Shown: positions 8,388 to 18,200, numbered from the stretch's first letter. The stretch is DNA of 64,000 nt from Thioalkalivibrio sp. ALE14 (GCF_000376845.1 NZ_AQXY01000022.1:49817-113816), one strand, 5' to 3'. Notes: generated from the sequence alone by a model not told the origin. Numbers and translations: made by a program.

Positions 8388-10490
8388 TCAGGCCGTTTGC
8401 TTCTGCGACTCTTCCTGACCGACGGTGGCGACCACCCGGATCCGGCGATTGTCCGGAATCTCGGTGAAGGCCAGCACCGTCAGGCTGCGGACCGCGCCGC
8501 GCAGCCAGCCGGCGATCCAGGAGCGGATCTCCGGTGCCACCACCAGGACCGCCGGCTGCCCAGCCGTTTCCTGGCGGCGGGCCGCATCGGCGACCGAGCG
8601 TTGCAGTCGCTCCGCCAGCCCGGGCTCCAGTCCCACCGTGCCGCCCGAGCTACCCTGCAGGGACTTATGCAAGAGCTGTTCCAATGAAGGGTCCAGGGCG
8701 ATCAGCGGCAGCTCGTCCTCCGGCCCCACTAGGTCCTGCACGATGGAACGCGCCAGGGCCACGCGCACCGCGGCGGTCAAAGTGCCGGGATCCTGACTCT
8801 TCACCCCCTCGTCTGCCAGCGTTTCGGCGATCGTGCGCAGGTCGCGGATCGAGACCTGCTCGGCCAGCAGGTTCTGCAGGACCTTCAGCACGATCGACAG
8901 CGACAGGGTCTTGGGTACCAGGTTCTCCACCAGTTTCGGGGAATGGCGCGCCAGCTGGTCCAGCAGGTGTTGCGCCTCCTCGTGACCGATCAGGCGATGG
9001 GCGTTCTCGCGGAACACCTGCGACAGGTGGGTGGCGATCACCGTGGCACAGTCGACCACGGTATAGCCGGCCCCCTGGGCCTGGTCACGGTCCGCCGGAT
9101 CGATCCACAGGGCATCGAGGTTGAAGGTCGGGTCCTTGGTCGGGGTCCCCGGCACCGTGCCGAACACCTCGCCCGGATTGATCGCCAGCTCGCGTTCGGG
9201 GAAGACCTCCGCCTCGGCCACCGTGACACCCAGCAGGCTGATGCGATACGCATTCGGGCTCAGCTCGAGGTTGTCGCGGATATGCACCGGTTGCAGGAGG
9301 AAGCCCAGTTCCTGCGAGAGCTTGCGCCGCACGCCCTTGATCCGGCCCATCAGCTGGCCGTCCTGGGTGCGATCCACCAGCGGGATCAGGCGATAGCCCA
9401 CCTCCAGCGAGACCAGGTCCACGGGCGGGACGTCTTCCCAGGTCAGATCCCGGTCTTCCGAACGCGCGGCGCCCTCGTCCTCCTGCGGGATGCGCTCGAC
9501 CTCCACCTCGGCTTCGCGGGCCTGACGCTTGATCAGATAGGCGCCACCGAAGATCAGCGCGGCCAGGCCGAGGAACACGGCGTTCGGCATGCCCGGCACG
9601 ATACCGAGCGCCGCGATCACGCCCCCGGCCACGTACAGCACGCGCGGGTTGGAGAACATCTGGCCGTAGACCTGCTGGCCCATGTCCTGACTGCTGGTTA
9701 CGCGGGTCACGATGATCGCGGTGGCCGACGAGAGCACGAGCGACGGGATCTGGGCGACGAGTCCGTCGCCGATGGTCAGCAGCACGTAGTTGGTGGCGGC
9801 ATCGCCGATCGACATCCCGTGCTGCACGGCCCCGATGGTCAGCCCGCCAATGATGTTCACGAACAGGATCAGGATGCCGGCGATCGCGTCGCCGCGCACG
9901 AACTTGGAGGCACCGTCCATGGAACCGTAGAAGTCCGCCTCGCTGGCAATCTCCTCGCGCCGCTTGCGCGCCTCTTCCTGGGTCAGGATGCCGGCGTTAA
10001 GGTCGGCGTCGATCGCCATCTGCTTCCCGGGCATGGAATCCAGGGTGAAGCGGGCGCTGACCTCGGATACGCGGCCCGCGCCCTTGGTCACCACCACGAA
10101 GTTGATGATGATCAGGATCGCGAACACCACCAGGCCGACGGTGTAGTTCCCGCCCACCACGAAGTCGCCGAAGGCCTGGATCACCTTGCCCGCGGCGTCG
10201 GTCCCGGTATGCCCCTCGAGCAGGATGACGCGGGTGGAGGCGATGTTCAGGGCCAGCCGCAGCAGCGTGGCGACCAGGAGCACCGTGGGAAATACCGCGA
10301 ATTCCAGCGGGCGCGGCGTATACACGGCGACCATGATCACCACGAGCGACAGCGCGATGTTGAAGGTGAACAGCACGTCCAGTGCCACCGGCGGCAGCGG
10401 CAGCACCATCATGGAGAGCATCGCAATCAGCAGGATGGGTGCGCCCAGTCCCCACTTGCCGACGTTGCCCAGGCGGTCGAGGAAGGCCAT
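8388..10490 (-). CDS. flhA: Flagellar type III export gate protein FlhA
   Basis: A 700-aa integral inner-membrane protein. It forms the nonameric export gate and docks chaperone-substrate complexes. About eight transmembrane segments lie in residues 15-310. They are interrupted by the conserved FHIPEP-type loop, visible as VSARFTLDSMPGKQMAIDADLNAG-like residues around 145-170. The large cytoplasmic domain spans about 330-690. Its start overlaps the flhB stop by one base (TGATG). Confidence 0.96.
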   Translation of the reverse strand: MAFLDRLGNVGKWGLGAPILLIAMLSMMVLPLPPVALDVLFTFNIALSLVVIMVAVYTPRPLEFAVFPTVLLVATLLRLALNIASTRVILLEGHTGTDAAGKVIQAFGDFVVGGNYTVGLVVFAILIIINFVVVTKGAGRVSEVSARFTLDSMPGKQMAIDADLNAGILTQEEARKRREEIASEADFYGSMDGASKFVRGDAIAGILILFVNIIGGLTIGAVQHGMSIGDAATNYVLLTIGDGLVAQIPSLVLSSATAIIVTRVTSSQDMGQQVYGQMFSNPRVLYVAGGVIAALGIVPGMPNAVFLGLAALIFGGAYLIKRQAREAEVEVERIPQEDEGAARSEDRDLTWEDVPPVDLVSLEVGYRLIPLVDRTQDGQLMGRIKGVRRKLSQELGFLLQPVHIRDNLELSPNAYRISLLGVTVAEAEVFPERELAINPGEVFGTVPGTPTKDPTFNLDALWIDPADRDQAQGAGYTVVDCATVIATHLSQVFRENAHRLIGHEEAQHLLDQLARHSPKLVENLVPKTLSLSIVLKVLQNLLAEQVSIRDLRTIAETLADEGVKSQDPGTLTAAVRVALARSIVQDLVGPEDELPLIALDPSLEQLLHKSLQGSSGGTVGLEPGLAERLQRSVADAARRQETAGQPAVLVVAPEIRSWIAGWLRGAVRSLTVLAFTEIPDNRRIRVVATVGQEESQKQTA

Positions 10491-11641
10491 CAGCGATCCC
10501 TCCGCTTGCCGCGTTGCTTGTCGGGATCGAGGTAATCCTCCGGCACCGGCAGGTCATCCGGCATCTGTGCATCGGCGTCGGCCCGCTTGAGCTGGTAGAC
10601 GTAGGCCAGAATGCGCGCGACGGCGACGAACAGGCCGTTGGGGATCTCCTGGTTCAGGTCGGTGGTGAAATAGATCGCGCGGGCGACGCGCGGCGCCTCG
10701 ACGCGGGTGATCGCATGCTCGTCGCCCACCGCCCGGATCGAGGCCGCAACCTCGTCGGCACCCTTGGCCACCACCTTGGGCGCCGCCATGCGCGAGGCCT
10801 CGTAGACGATGGCCACGGCATAATGGGTCGGGTTGGTGATGATGACGTCCGCCTTCGGAACCTCTTCCATCATCCGGCGCTGCGCCATCTCCTGCTGCAG
10901 CTGCCGGACCTTCTGCTTGACCTCCGGCTTGCCGTCCGTCTCCTTGTACTCGTCCTTGACCTCCTGCCGGGTCATGCGCAGTTGCTTCTGGTGATTCCAC
11001 ATCTGGAACGGCGCATCGATCGCCGCCACCACGATCAGGGCCGCCGATACCGCGATGAAGGTGCCCAGCACCAGCGTGGCCGCGTGGGCAATACCTTGAT
11101 GAATGGGCTCGTAGCCAAGCATCAGCAGGCGGTCGGAGAACGTCGCGAGCACGGCCACCGCGACACTGGAGATCAGTACGAACTTGGCAAAGGTCTTGCC
11201 GAACTCCATCAAGCCCTGCCACGAGAAGATGCGCTTGAGTCCCTTGCCGGGATTCAGCTTCGAGGCCTTCGGCGCCGCTGCCTTCCAGGAGAAGTTCGCG
11301 CCCCCGATCACGATCGGCGCCATCACCGCCGCGACGATCAGCACACCGAACAGCGGAAACAGGGTCCGCAGGGTGCGGAAGAGTTCCTGGGCCAGGTAGG
11401 GCAGCAGCAGCGAGGAGTCGTACGCCAGTTCCGGCTCGAAATCGAGACGACTGCTCATCTGTTCAGCGAGTTGCGCGCCCATGTTCGGGCCGTACATCAA
11501 CATGAACGCCCCCGCGGTCATCAGTACCAGGAAGGTGCTGAGTTCGCGCGAACGCGGGACCTGGCCCTTCTCCTTCGCCTCGCGGAGGCGTTTCGGAGTG
11601 GGCTCTTCGGTTTTTTCCTGTCCGCTCTCGTTCTCGGCCAT
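10490..11641 (-). CDS. flhB: Flagellar export switch protein FlhB
   Basis: A 383-aa export protein that controls the switch from hook-type to filament-type substrates. It has four hydrophobic segments (about 35-55, 92-115, 152-175 and 188-212) and a cytoplasmic domain with the autocleavage site N270-P-T-H. The charged N-terminus carries the family motif EKTEEPTPKRLREAREKG-like. It is coupled to flhA (1-bp overlap) and fliR (1-bp gap). Confidence 0.96.
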   Translation of the reverse strand: MAENESGQEKTEEPTPKRLREAKEKGQVPRSRELSTFLVLMTAGAFMLMYGPNMGAQLAEQMSSRLDFEPELAYDSSLLLPYLAQELFRTLRTLFPLFGVLIVAAVMAPIVIGGANFSWKAAAPKASKLNPGKGLKRIFSWQGLMEFGKTFAKFVLISSVAVAVLATFSDRLLMLGYEPIHQGIAHAATLVLGTFIAVSAALIVVAAIDAPFQMWNHQKQLRMTRQEVKDEYKETDGKPEVKQKVRQLQQEMAQRRMMEEVPKADVIITNPTHYAVAIVYEASRMAAPKVVAKGADEVAASIRAVGDEHAITRVEAPRVARAIYFTTDLNQEIPNGLFVAVARILAYVYQLKRADADAQMPDDLPVPEDYLDPDKQRGKRRDR

Positions 11642-11642
11642 G

Positions 11643-12416
11643 TCAGAAGCCCATCCGGGTCTGCATCAGGGTGAAGCCCTCGAGCACCAGCTCGCCGAAG
11701 CGTTCGGGCAGGCCCGGCAATGTGAACATCAGGAGCACGAACCCGATCAGGATCATCATCGGGAAGCCAACCGCGAAGATGTTGAGCTGCGGGGAGGCGC
11801 GCGTGATCACCCCCATGGAGATGTTGACCAGCAGCAGCGAGGCCACCGCCGGCAGCGCCACCAGCACCGCCCCGACAAACATCGTGGAACCGAAGGCCAC
11901 CAACGCGTAGAAGGCCTCGGCGTTCAGGCCGGTGGGCGCGATCGGCATGGTCTCGAAGCTGGTCAGCATCAGTTCCAGCGCGATCAGGTGGCCGTTCATC
12001 GCCAGGAACAGCAGGGTCGAGAAGATCACGAAGATGGTCGACACCACCGGGACCTGTACCCCCTGGGCCGGGTCCACGATGGAGGCAAAGCCGAGGCCCA
12101 TGCCCAGCGCGATCACCTCGCCCGCCTGGGTCACGGCGGAAAACACCATCTGGAGGATGAAGCCCATGAAAACACCGATGGCGACCTGGTGCAGGGTCAC
12201 CACCACGCCCTCGAGGCTGAGGGGGTCGATATCCGGCAAAACGGGCCCCTGCATGGCGACGAAGATCGCTAGCAGCAGTGCCAGGCCCATGCGCACCCGG
12301 GCATTCACGGTATCGGCGCCGAAGATCGGCATGGCGACGAGCATGGCGCCAATGCGCGCGAACGGCCACAGGACCGCCCCCACCCACAGCACCAGCTGTT
12401 CCGCCGCCAGCGTCAT
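11643..12416 (-). CDS. fliR: Flagellar export protein FliR
   Basis: A 257-aa integral membrane protein of the flagellar export gate, which forms the core with FliP and FliQ. Six hydrophobic segments are apparent. The family motif RIGAMLVAMPIFG occurs near residue 20, and the typical segment VSLLLVNISMGVITRASPQ lies around 185. It is in the fixed fliP-fliQ-fliR-flhB order, 3 bp after fliQ. Confidence 0.95.
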   Translation of the reverse strand: MTLAAEQLVLWVGAVLWPFARIGAMLVAMPIFGADTVNARVRMGLALLLAIFVAMQGPVLPDIDPLSLEGVVVTLHQVAIGVFMGFILQMVFSAVTQAGEVIALGMGLGFASIVDPAQGVQVPVVSTIFVIFSTLLFLAMNGHLIALELMLTSFETMPIAPTGLNAEAFYALVAFGSTMFVGAVLVALPAVASLLLVNISMGVITRASPQLNIFAVGFPMMILIGFVLLMFTLPGLPERFGELVLEGFTLMQTRMGF

Positions 12417-12419
12417 CGC

Positions 12420-12689
12420 CTATCCCACCATCCCCGGCGCGCCCTCGTAGAGCCGCTCGGTGTAGTCGATCAGCAGCGCCAGCATCCAGTGGCCACTGAT
12501 CAGCAGGGCCGCGAACATCGCCAGCAGCTTCGGGATGAACGACAGGGTCATTTCCTGCACCTGGGTGGCCGCCTGCAGCATGCCAATCGCCAGGCCCACG
12601 GCCAGCGCGGTCAGGAGCGGCGGCGCGGCCAGCAGCACCACGACGGTCAGCGTCTCGCGCCCTACATCGACGACCAATTCGGGTGTCAT
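12420..12689 (-). CDS. fliQ: Flagellar export protein FliQ
   Basis: An 89-aa protein with two transmembrane helices (about 15-38 and 52-74). The FliQ motif QAATQVQEMTLSFIPK lies between them. It forms the export gate with FliP and FliR. Length and position, between fliP and fliR, are typical. Confidence 0.95.
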   Translation of the reverse strand: MTPELVVDVGRETLTVVVLLAAPPLLTALAVGLAIGMLQAATQVQEMTLSFIPKLLAMFAALLISGHWMLALLIDYTERLYEGAPGMVG

Positions 12690-12698
12690 CGGAACCTC

Positions 12699-13451
12699 CT
12701 AGACAAAGAAGCTGGTGGCAAGGGTGTTCATCATCAGCGCCCAGCCGTCCACCAGCACGAACAGCATCACCTTGAACGGCAGCGAGATAATCAGCGGCGA
12801 CAGCATCACCATCCCCATCGACATCAGGACCGAGGCCACCACCAGGTCGATGATCAAAAACGGGATCAGGATCAGGAAGCCAATCTGGAAGGCGGTCTTC
12901 AGCTCGCTGGTGATAAACGCGGGTACCAGCAGGCTCAACGGGATATCGTCCGCCTCCTCGAAGCCGTCGATCCCGTTGATCTCCGCAAACATCGCCAGAT
13001 CGCTCTCGCGGGTATGCGCCAGCATGAACTCGCGCAGCGGCTGCACCCCGGCCTGCAGCACCTCCTCGGTGCCCATCTCCTCGTTCACGTAGGGCACGAA
13101 TGCGGTGTCGTAGATCTCCTCGTAGACCGGGGCCATCACGAACAGGGTCAGGAAGAAGGCCAGACCGATCAGGATCTGGTTGGACGGCGTCTGGGTGGTG
13201 CCCAGGCCCTGGCGCAGGATCGCCAGCACCACGATGATGCGGGTAAAGGCGGTCATCATGATCAGGATCGACGGCAGCAGGGTCAGCAGCGTCATCAGCA
13301 GGATGATCTGCAGCGTCACCGAATAGGTCTCGCCCCCGTCGCCGTTGGTCGTCACGGTCAGGGCCTCGATACCCTGGCCGACCTGCGCCCCGGCCAGCCC
13401 CGGCAGGGCCAGAAGGCCCAGCGCCAGAACGATGCGCAGACATACCGCCAT
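12699..13451 (-). CDS. fliP: Flagellar export protein FliP
   Basis: A 250-aa protein with a cleavable signal peptide (about 1-22, ending GLAGAQ). Four further hydrophobic segments follow, including the FliP motifs [18 protein letters not shown] and [17 protein letters not shown]. It forms the pentameric export core. The ATG at 13451 overlaps the fliO stop (TGATG); a GTG one codon upstream is also possible. Confidence 0.95.
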   Translation of the reverse strand: MAVCLRIVLALGLLALPGLAGAQVGQGIEALTVTTNGDGGETYSVTLQIILLMTLLTLLPSILIMMTAFTRIIVVLAILRQGLGTTQTPSNQILIGLAFFLTLFVMAPVYEEIYDTAFVPYVNEEMGTEEVLQAGVQPLREFMLAHTRESDLAMFAEINGIDGFEEADDIPLSLLVPAFITSELKTAFQIGFLILIPFLIIDLVVASVLMSMGMVMLSPLIISLPFKVMLFVLVDGWALMMNTLATSFFV

Positions 13452-13891
13452 CACGACTGCCCCCGCTCGCCCGCCGCACCGCGACGCGTCACGGCGCGTT
13501 TCAGCGCACTGGAGAAGTCCGGAGCCTCACCGGCCGTCGCCAGCACCGGCTCATTCATGGTGTGCAGGGTGCGCATACCGCCGGGCCCCACGCCGACCAG
13601 GACCTGCTCGTCCCCCACCTGCACCAGCACCAGCCGTTCGCGCGCGCCCACCGAGCGCGCCGCAACGATCTCGATCACCTGAGAGCCCCGATTCAGCCCG
13701 CCCTGCGTCCGGCGCAGCACCCAGCCGAGCACGACGATCGCGCCGATGACGAGCACCAGGCCGCCGATCAGCTGCGCAAGATACCCCGCCGCGCCGCCAC
13801 TGCCATTCTCCGCGAAGGCGGTCAAAGGCCAGAGGCTCCCCGTGACGGCCGTCAGGACGAGGGCCGCGATATGCATATGCCGTTGATTCAT
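13451..13891 (-). CDS. fliO: Flagellar biosynthesis protein FliO
   Basis: A 146-aa single-span membrane protein that assists FliP assembly. A signal-like N-terminus (about 1-27) precedes a transmembrane helix at about 36-56 ([19 protein letters not shown]). A cytoplasmic domain with [16 protein letters not shown] residues follows. The same frame stays open upstream through fliN, so a naive call would start at 14524. The ATG at 13891, two bases after the fliN stop, is the sensible start. Confidence 0.9.
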   Translation of the reverse strand: MNQRHMHIAALVLTAVTGSLWPLTAFAENGSGGAAGYLAQLIGGLVLVIGAIVVLGWVLRRTQGGLNRGSQVIEIVAARSVGARERLVLVQVGDEQVLVGVGPGGMRTLHTMNEPVLATAGEAPDFSSALKRAVTRRGAAGERGQS

Positions 13892-13893
13892 GG

Positions 13894-14475
13894 CTACTTG
13901 AGCTTGCGGATCCGCTCGCTGGGGCTGATCACGTCGGTCAGCCGAATACCGAACTTCTCGTTGACCACCACGACCTCGCCATGGGCGATCAGCGTGCCGT
14001 TCACCAGGACATCCAGCGGCTCTCCGGCCAGACGGTCCAGTTCCACCACCGAGCCCTGATTCAGCTGCAGCAGGTTGCGAATCGGGATGCGGGTGCGGCC
14101 GATCTCCATGGAGATGGTCACCGGAACATCCAGCACCATCTCCAGGTTCATCTCTTCGCCGTCGCCCTGCACCACGCCCGACAGCTGTTCCGGCTGGAGC
14201 GTCTCCGCGCCCGGGTCGGGCTTGTGCTTGCGCTCCTTCTTCTCGGCCTTTGGCGCCTCCTGTTCGGATTCGCCCGCGCCGCCCTGCGCCTCGTTGAGCA
14301 GTGCATCCGGATCGGCGGCCTCTTCGCTGTCGTCGTCCTTCTGTTCGGCCAGGGCGGCCGCCCATTCGTCGGCCAGGGCCTGGTCGTCGGAACCGCCTTC
14401 CGCCTCGGCGGTGTCGGTAGCGGCCTCCTCTTCCGGGCCGGGGGTGTCCTGTTTGGGATCGTCGGTGTCTGCCAT
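13894..14475 (-). CDS. fliN: Flagellar motor switch protein FliN
   Basis: A 193-aa C-ring protein. The C-terminal SpoA domain (about 110-192) contains the FliN motif VPVTISMEIGRTRIPIRNLLQL. The N-terminal 100 residues are very acidic and Ala-rich and longer than in E. coli FliN (137 aa). This resembles the extended FliN of some marine and halophilic gammaproteobacteria. It lies 11 bp after fliM. Confidence 0.94.
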   Translation of the reverse strand: MADTDDPKQDTPGPEEEAATDTAEAEGGSDDQALADEWAAALAEQKDDDSEEAADPDALLNEAQGGAGESEQEAPKAEKKERKHKPDPGAETLQPEQLSGVVQGDGEEMNLEMVLDVPVTISMEIGRTRIPIRNLLQLNQGSVVELDRLAGEPLDVLVNGTLIAHGEVVVVNEKFGIRLTDVISPSERIRKLK

Positions 14476-14486
14476 GCTGCGGCCCT

Positions 14487-15461
14487 CTATCGTTTGATAA
14501 TGCGTTCCGAAACCTGGATCGCATTCAGCCCATTGGATACGCCGAACTTCCCGCGGAACATCGGGATGTCTTCGACTTGCAGGGAAATCTTGTCGGGGAG
14601 GTCGACCGGAATGATGTCGCCGGGCTGGATATCCAGCAGCTCGCGGACGGTGACCTCGGTCTCCGCGAGGATGGAGCTGATCTCGACCTCGGCGGTCTGG
14701 ATCTCCTCCTGCAGCGCGTGCATCCAGCGCTGGTCGACGTCGGAGCGATCCGACTGGATGCCGGTATCCAGCTGCTCGCGGATCGGCTCGATCATCGAGT
14801 ACGGTAGGGTCACGTGCAGGTTGCCGCCGCCCCCGTCCAGTTCGATGTGGAACTCGCTGATCACCACGATCTCGGTGGGCGAGACGATGTTCGCGAACTG
14901 CGGGTTGACCTCGGAATTCAGGAACTCGAATTCCAGCTCCATCACCGGCTGCCAGGCCTTCTGCATGTCCTCGAACGCGCCTTCCAGCACGCCGTGGACC
15001 ACCTTCATCTCCATCGGCGTGAAGTCACGCCCCTCGATGCGGGTGTAGTAGCGCCCGTCGCCACCGAAGAAGTTGTCCACCAGGATGAACACCAGCTTGG
15101 GATCGAACACGAACAGCCCGGTGCCATGCAGCGGATGCGCGCGCACCAGGTTCAGGCTGGTGGGCACGAACAGGGAGTGCATGTATTCGGAGAACTTGGT
15201 GATGCGGGTGCCCACCACCGAGATCTCCGCGGAGCGGCGCAGGACGTTGAACAGGCGGACCCGGAGATGGCGTGCGAAGCGCTCGTTGATCATCTCCAGC
15301 GTGGGCATCCGCCCACGGACGATCCGGTCCTGCGTGGCGAAATTGAATTCCCGCGCCTGGCCGTCACTCGGATACGGGTCTTCGGTCTCGACGTCGCCCT
15401 CGTCCACACCATGCAGGAGGGCATCGATCTCGTCCTGGCTGAGGATATCCGTCTGTGCCAT
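14487..15461 (-). CDS. fliM: Flagellar motor switch protein FliM
   Basis: A 324-aa C-ring protein that binds CheY-P. The N-terminal CheY-binding peptide is seen in DILSQDEIDALL (residues 4-15). The middle CheC-like domain contains the GGXG motif as FFGGDGR. The C-terminal SpoA domain includes PGDIIPVDLPDKI. It lies between fliL (10-bp gap) and fliN. Confidence 0.96.
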   Translation of the reverse strand: MAQTDILSQDEIDALLHGVDEGDVETEDPYPSDGQAREFNFATQDRIVRGRMPTLEMINERFARHLRVRLFNVLRRSAEISVVGTRITKFSEYMHSLFVPTSLNLVRAHPLHGTGLFVFDPKLVFILVDNFFGGDGRYYTRIEGRDFTPMEMKVVHGVLEGAFEDMQKAWQPVMELEFEFLNSEVNPQFANIVSPTEIVVISEFHIELDGGGGNLHVTLPYSMIEPIREQLDTGIQSDRSDVDQRWMHALQEEIQTAEVEISSILAETEVTVRELLDIQPGDIIPVDLPDKISLQVEDIPMFRGKFGVSNGLNAIQVSERIIKR

Positions 15462-15471
15462 GACGGGGCTC

Positions 15472-15978
15472 CTACTGCATCACCAGTTCGTTGAACAGCA
15501 CGGCCTCGACCGCGTCCGGCGCATCGCGCGAGCGCAGGATCTCGCTGATCCTGTCTTTCAGCTCTTCCGCCAGCGTCGCCTTGCCCGCACGGGTATTCAG
15601 ATCCTCGTAACGTTGTTCCGCCAGGATGCCCAGGACGTCGTTGCGGATCGCCGGCATGTGGCGCTGGAAGGCCTCCACGACAGCCGGGTCATGGGCGACC
15701 AGGCTCAACTCCGCCCGCAAGTAGCGGATGCGGCCCGGCGCCTCGATGTTCACGGTCATCGGTTCCAGGCTGGTGTACAGGCGCTCGGGCGGGCCGGCAT
15801 CGACCTCCTCGGTGGCATCATCGTCTGCCGCCAGAAAGAACCAGGCCGCGGCGGCCCCTCCGGCCACCAGGAGGACGACGATCAACAGCAGGACGATCAG
15901 CTTGCCCTTGCCGCCCTTCTTCGGGGCTTCTTCGCCGTTGCCCTCTTCGTCTTCCAGATTGACTTCCTTCTCCGCCAT
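15472..15978 (-). CDS. fliL: Flagellar basal body protein FliL
   Basis: A 168-aa single-pass inner-membrane protein. It surrounds the stator and supports torque. A charged cytoplasmic tail (1-27) is followed by a transmembrane helix at about 28-48 (LIVLLLIVVLLVAGGAAAAW) and a periplasmic stomatin-like domain with the typical motif YTSLEPMTVNI. It is the first gene of the fliLMNOPQR-flhBA run, with a sigma-54 promoter 51 bp upstream. Confidence 0.94.
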   Translation of the reverse strand: MAEKEVNLEDEEGNGEEAPKKGGKGKLIVLLLIVVLLVAGGAAAAWFFLAADDDATEEVDAGPPERLYTSLEPMTVNIEAPGRIRYLRAELSLVAHDPAVVEAFQRHMPAIRNDVLGILAEQRYEDLNTRAGKATLAEELKDRISEILRSRDAPDAVEAVLFNELVMQ

Positions 15979-16028
15979 GTCGCACCCGCTGTCCGGTAAA
16001 CCGAGGATTTGCTCTCGGCATAGACCTT

Positions 16029-16044
16029 AGCAAGGCGGATGCCA
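16029..16044 (-). promoter_or_regulatory. Sigma-54 (-24/-12) promoter of the fliL operon
   Basis: Minus-strand sequence TGGCATCCGCCTTGCT matches the RpoN consensus TGGCAC-N5-TTGCW at every invariant base, with the required 10-bp GG-to-GC spacing. It lies 51 bp upstream of the fliL ATG. This fits RpoN/FleR control of this operon as known in Pseudomonas. The activator site was not identified. Confidence 0.8.
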
Positions 16045-16240
16045 GACTTCTATTTCATTCGGAATATCCGATAGTTAAATCGGATTCGGCGACGAGGAAG
16101 AGAGGACTTGGGGCGGGCGCAGCCACGAGAACGTCAAGAATCGGCCGTCCGCACCGGGGGATAGACGGAATCTTGGCGGCGTCCATGCGGGCGGGTACAG
16201 CCGCTGGCACGGCATCCCGGCGGGACCAGCCGGACGGCAT

Positions 16241-16543
16241 CTAGGGAAACACTGATCAATGTATACGCTCGCGTTGGCACCCCAGGTTTTTCGAGACAAG
16301 GCGCGCCGTGCAGCGGGTAGTGGTTCTACCCGCAAGTGGCGCAACGCAGGATCGGGGAACCTGGGGTGCCAACCCCACAAGCGATTGAATGCAGGGGCTC
16401 GGCCGCCCGTTGTGGACAGAAACGGGCGTGGGAACGGCGTTGCGGCTCCCTTGTGCAGAATGCCTGCACGGCCGTCACCGCGCCTTGTTCGCACGCAAAA
16501 GCGACTCGAGCGCGAGCGTGTACATTGATCAGTGTTTCCCTAG
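16241..16543. mobile_element. 303-bp MITE-like element with 33-bp terminal inverted repeats
   Basis: Positions 16241-16273 and 16511-16543 are inverted copies of a 33-bp sequence with a single mismatch, starting CTAGGGAAACACTGATCAAT. The interior has nested inverted repeats: TTGGCACCCCAGGTT at 16274-16288 pairs with 16358-16372 around a smaller GCGGGTAG/CTACCCGC stem, and a second set of stems fills the right half. The outer CTAG is compatible with the YTAR target duplication of IS5-type elements. No transposase is encoded, so this is probably a non-autonomous element. The stretch from fliL to fliK (15979-16587) otherwise holds only the fliL promoter. Confidence 0.8.
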
Positions 16544-16587
16544 GGCCGCGGCAATGAATGCCACGGCCCGGGAAAGACGCGCGAGGT

Positions 16588-17688
16588 TCAGGCAAACAGA
16601 TCGAGACGGCGGCTCAGCATCGAGAGCGTGCTGCCCTCGTTTTCCCCGTTGTCGCCCTGGTCACCCTCGGTGCCGTCAGCGACGCCCTCGGCAGCCGCTC
16701 CATGCCCATCCTGTTCGGCCTGCTCCTCGGCCGCCTGGTCCGACACGGTGGCATCCTCCAGTTGCAGGCCACTCTCCGCGAGGCTGTCGCGGAGCCGCGG
16801 CATGGCCGCCTCGAGCACCTCGCGGGTCACCGGGTTGGCGCTGATGAACTGGATGCTTGTGCGATCCCCCTCGACCAGCACGCGCACATCCAGACTACCC
16901 AGCTGCGGCGGGTGCAGCTTGAGTTCGGTGCGCCCGCCCTGCGCCTGGGCCAGCATCCGCACCTGGTCGGCGAGTTCCCGGGCCCCGTTGGGCTGCTGCA
17001 GGAGTCGCGTCAGATCGAGGCGCGGCAACGCGCGAGCCCCATCCGCGCCTTCCGCCTGCCCGCTCCCCTGGGCCGGAAGGACCCCGTTCAGGGGATCCGT
17101 ACGACCGCGGCGGGAGGGGTCATCCCCCTGGCCCATCCACTGGGCAAGGATCTCCAGTACGTTGTCGCGGGCCATGCCTCCCTGCGCACCCAGCACATCG
17201 GGCTTCAGGGCCACCGCGCCATCCCGTCCCGCATTGGCCTGCGCGGCTTCGACGAACAGCCGCATGACTGCGGCCGGCAACGGCTTGACCGGCAGGGCCC
17301 GCTCCTCGGCCCCCCCCCGCGCCGCTGAGCCTTCCACGCGCGGTGCATCCGGGCGGCCCGGTTCCTGGGTCGCAGCCATCAGCGCGGCGACCGGCAAGGC
17401 ATTGCCTCCCTCGTCGGGATCCGCGGCCAAGGCCTGCCCGTCGAGCAAATCCTGGAGGCGAGCCAGCATTGCCTCCAGATCCAGGTCTTCCAGTTCCTCG
17501 CCGGGAACACCCATGCTCGCCAGCAGGGCCTCCATCTGGGGCTCAAGCACGGCCAGGAAACCTTCGCCTTCCTTACCGCCGAGCTTGCCTTCCAGGCCCT
17601 TCAGTCCGTCCAGGTCCTGCACCGAGTCGCCGCCCAGCAGTTGCAGCAGCGGCAGCATGCCCTGGCCCGTATTCTGTGTTGCGATCAT
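16588..17688 (-). CDS. fliK: Flagellar hook-length control protein FliK
   Basis: A 366-aa secreted ruler protein. The first 230 residues are low-complexity, Ala/Gly/Asp/Leu-rich. The C-terminal Flg_hook domain (about 240-320) has the hallmark motif ELKLHPPQLGSLDVRV. The extreme C-terminus is acidic (EEQAEQDGHG and so on). It follows fliJ by 65 bp, and the MITE lies 44 bp downstream of its stop. Confidence 0.9.
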   Translation of the reverse strand: MIATQNTGQGMLPLLQLLGGDSVQDLDGLKGLEGKLGGKEGEGFLAVLEPQMEALLASMGVPGEELEDLDLEAMLARLQDLLDGQALAADPDEGGNALPVAALMAATQEPGRPDAPRVEGSAARGGAEERALPVKPLPAAVMRLFVEAAQANAGRDGAVALKPDVLGAQGGMARDNVLEILAQWMGQGDDPSRRGRTDPLNGVLPAQGSGQAEGADGARALPRLDLTRLLQQPNGARELADQVRMLAQAQGGRTELKLHPPQLGSLDVRVLVEGDRTSIQFISANPVTREVLEAAMPRLRDSLAESGLQLEDATVSDQAAEEQAEQDGHGAAAEGVADGTEGDQGDNGENEGSTLSMLSRRLDLFA

Positions 17689-17753
17689 GTCCGGATCCTC
17701 GGTCTGCCGGGGTCACCCCCGGGCCCTTGCCTCAATCGATATCCACGGTCCAT

Positions 17754-18200
17754 TCAAGAACCTTGCCAACGCGTGTCTGCCTCGCGCGCATGGGCCTGCC
17801 GCGTCGCCCACATGTCCTGTTCGGTCTGCTGGCGCCGGGCGTCGTGCTGGGCGGTCTCGGCCCGCCGGCGCTCGAGCAGCTTCTCCAGCGAGAGGCTGTT
17901 GCGATGGCGCTCCAGCCATTCCTGGCGGGCCGTCTCCACCTGTGACTCCGCCGCCTGGATACGCAGGTCCTGCTGCTCCAGCGCCGAGCGCAGCTGGTCG
18001 CGCATCCCCGCCAGCCACTTCAGCGCATTCGCATCGTCCGGCAGGCTGGCATGGAGGTATTCGCGCTGATAGGTCTCGAGCCGCTCGCGCTGATCCGCGA
18101 TCGCATCCAGCTGCTGCAACCGCTCGCCCAGTTGGCGCGTCGCCTCGCTCTCCTCGATCCGCCGCACCCGCAACAGGCGTTCCAGGCGCTTCGGATTCAT
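17754..18200 (-). CDS. fliJ: Flagellar export protein FliJ
   Basis: A 148-aa, almost wholly coiled-coil protein of the export ATPase complex. It has regular heptads and a high Arg/Glu/Gln content. The start [20 protein letters not shown] matches the FliJ N-terminal pattern. It overlaps the fliI stop by 4 bp, the normal fliI-fliJ arrangement. Confidence 0.9.
   Translation of the reverse strand: MNPKRLERLLRVRRIEESEATRQLGERLQQLDAIADQRERLETYQREYLHASLPDDANALKWLAGMRDQLRSALEQQDLRIQAAESQVETARQEWLERHRNSLSLEKLLERRRAETAQHDARRQQTEQDMWATRQAHAREADTRWQGS

Noticed and set aside
13892..14524. N-terminal extension of FliO through the fliN gene
   Set aside because: The open frame is a Gly/Arg-rich shadow of fliN. 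The signal-peptide-like start at 13891 is the true one.
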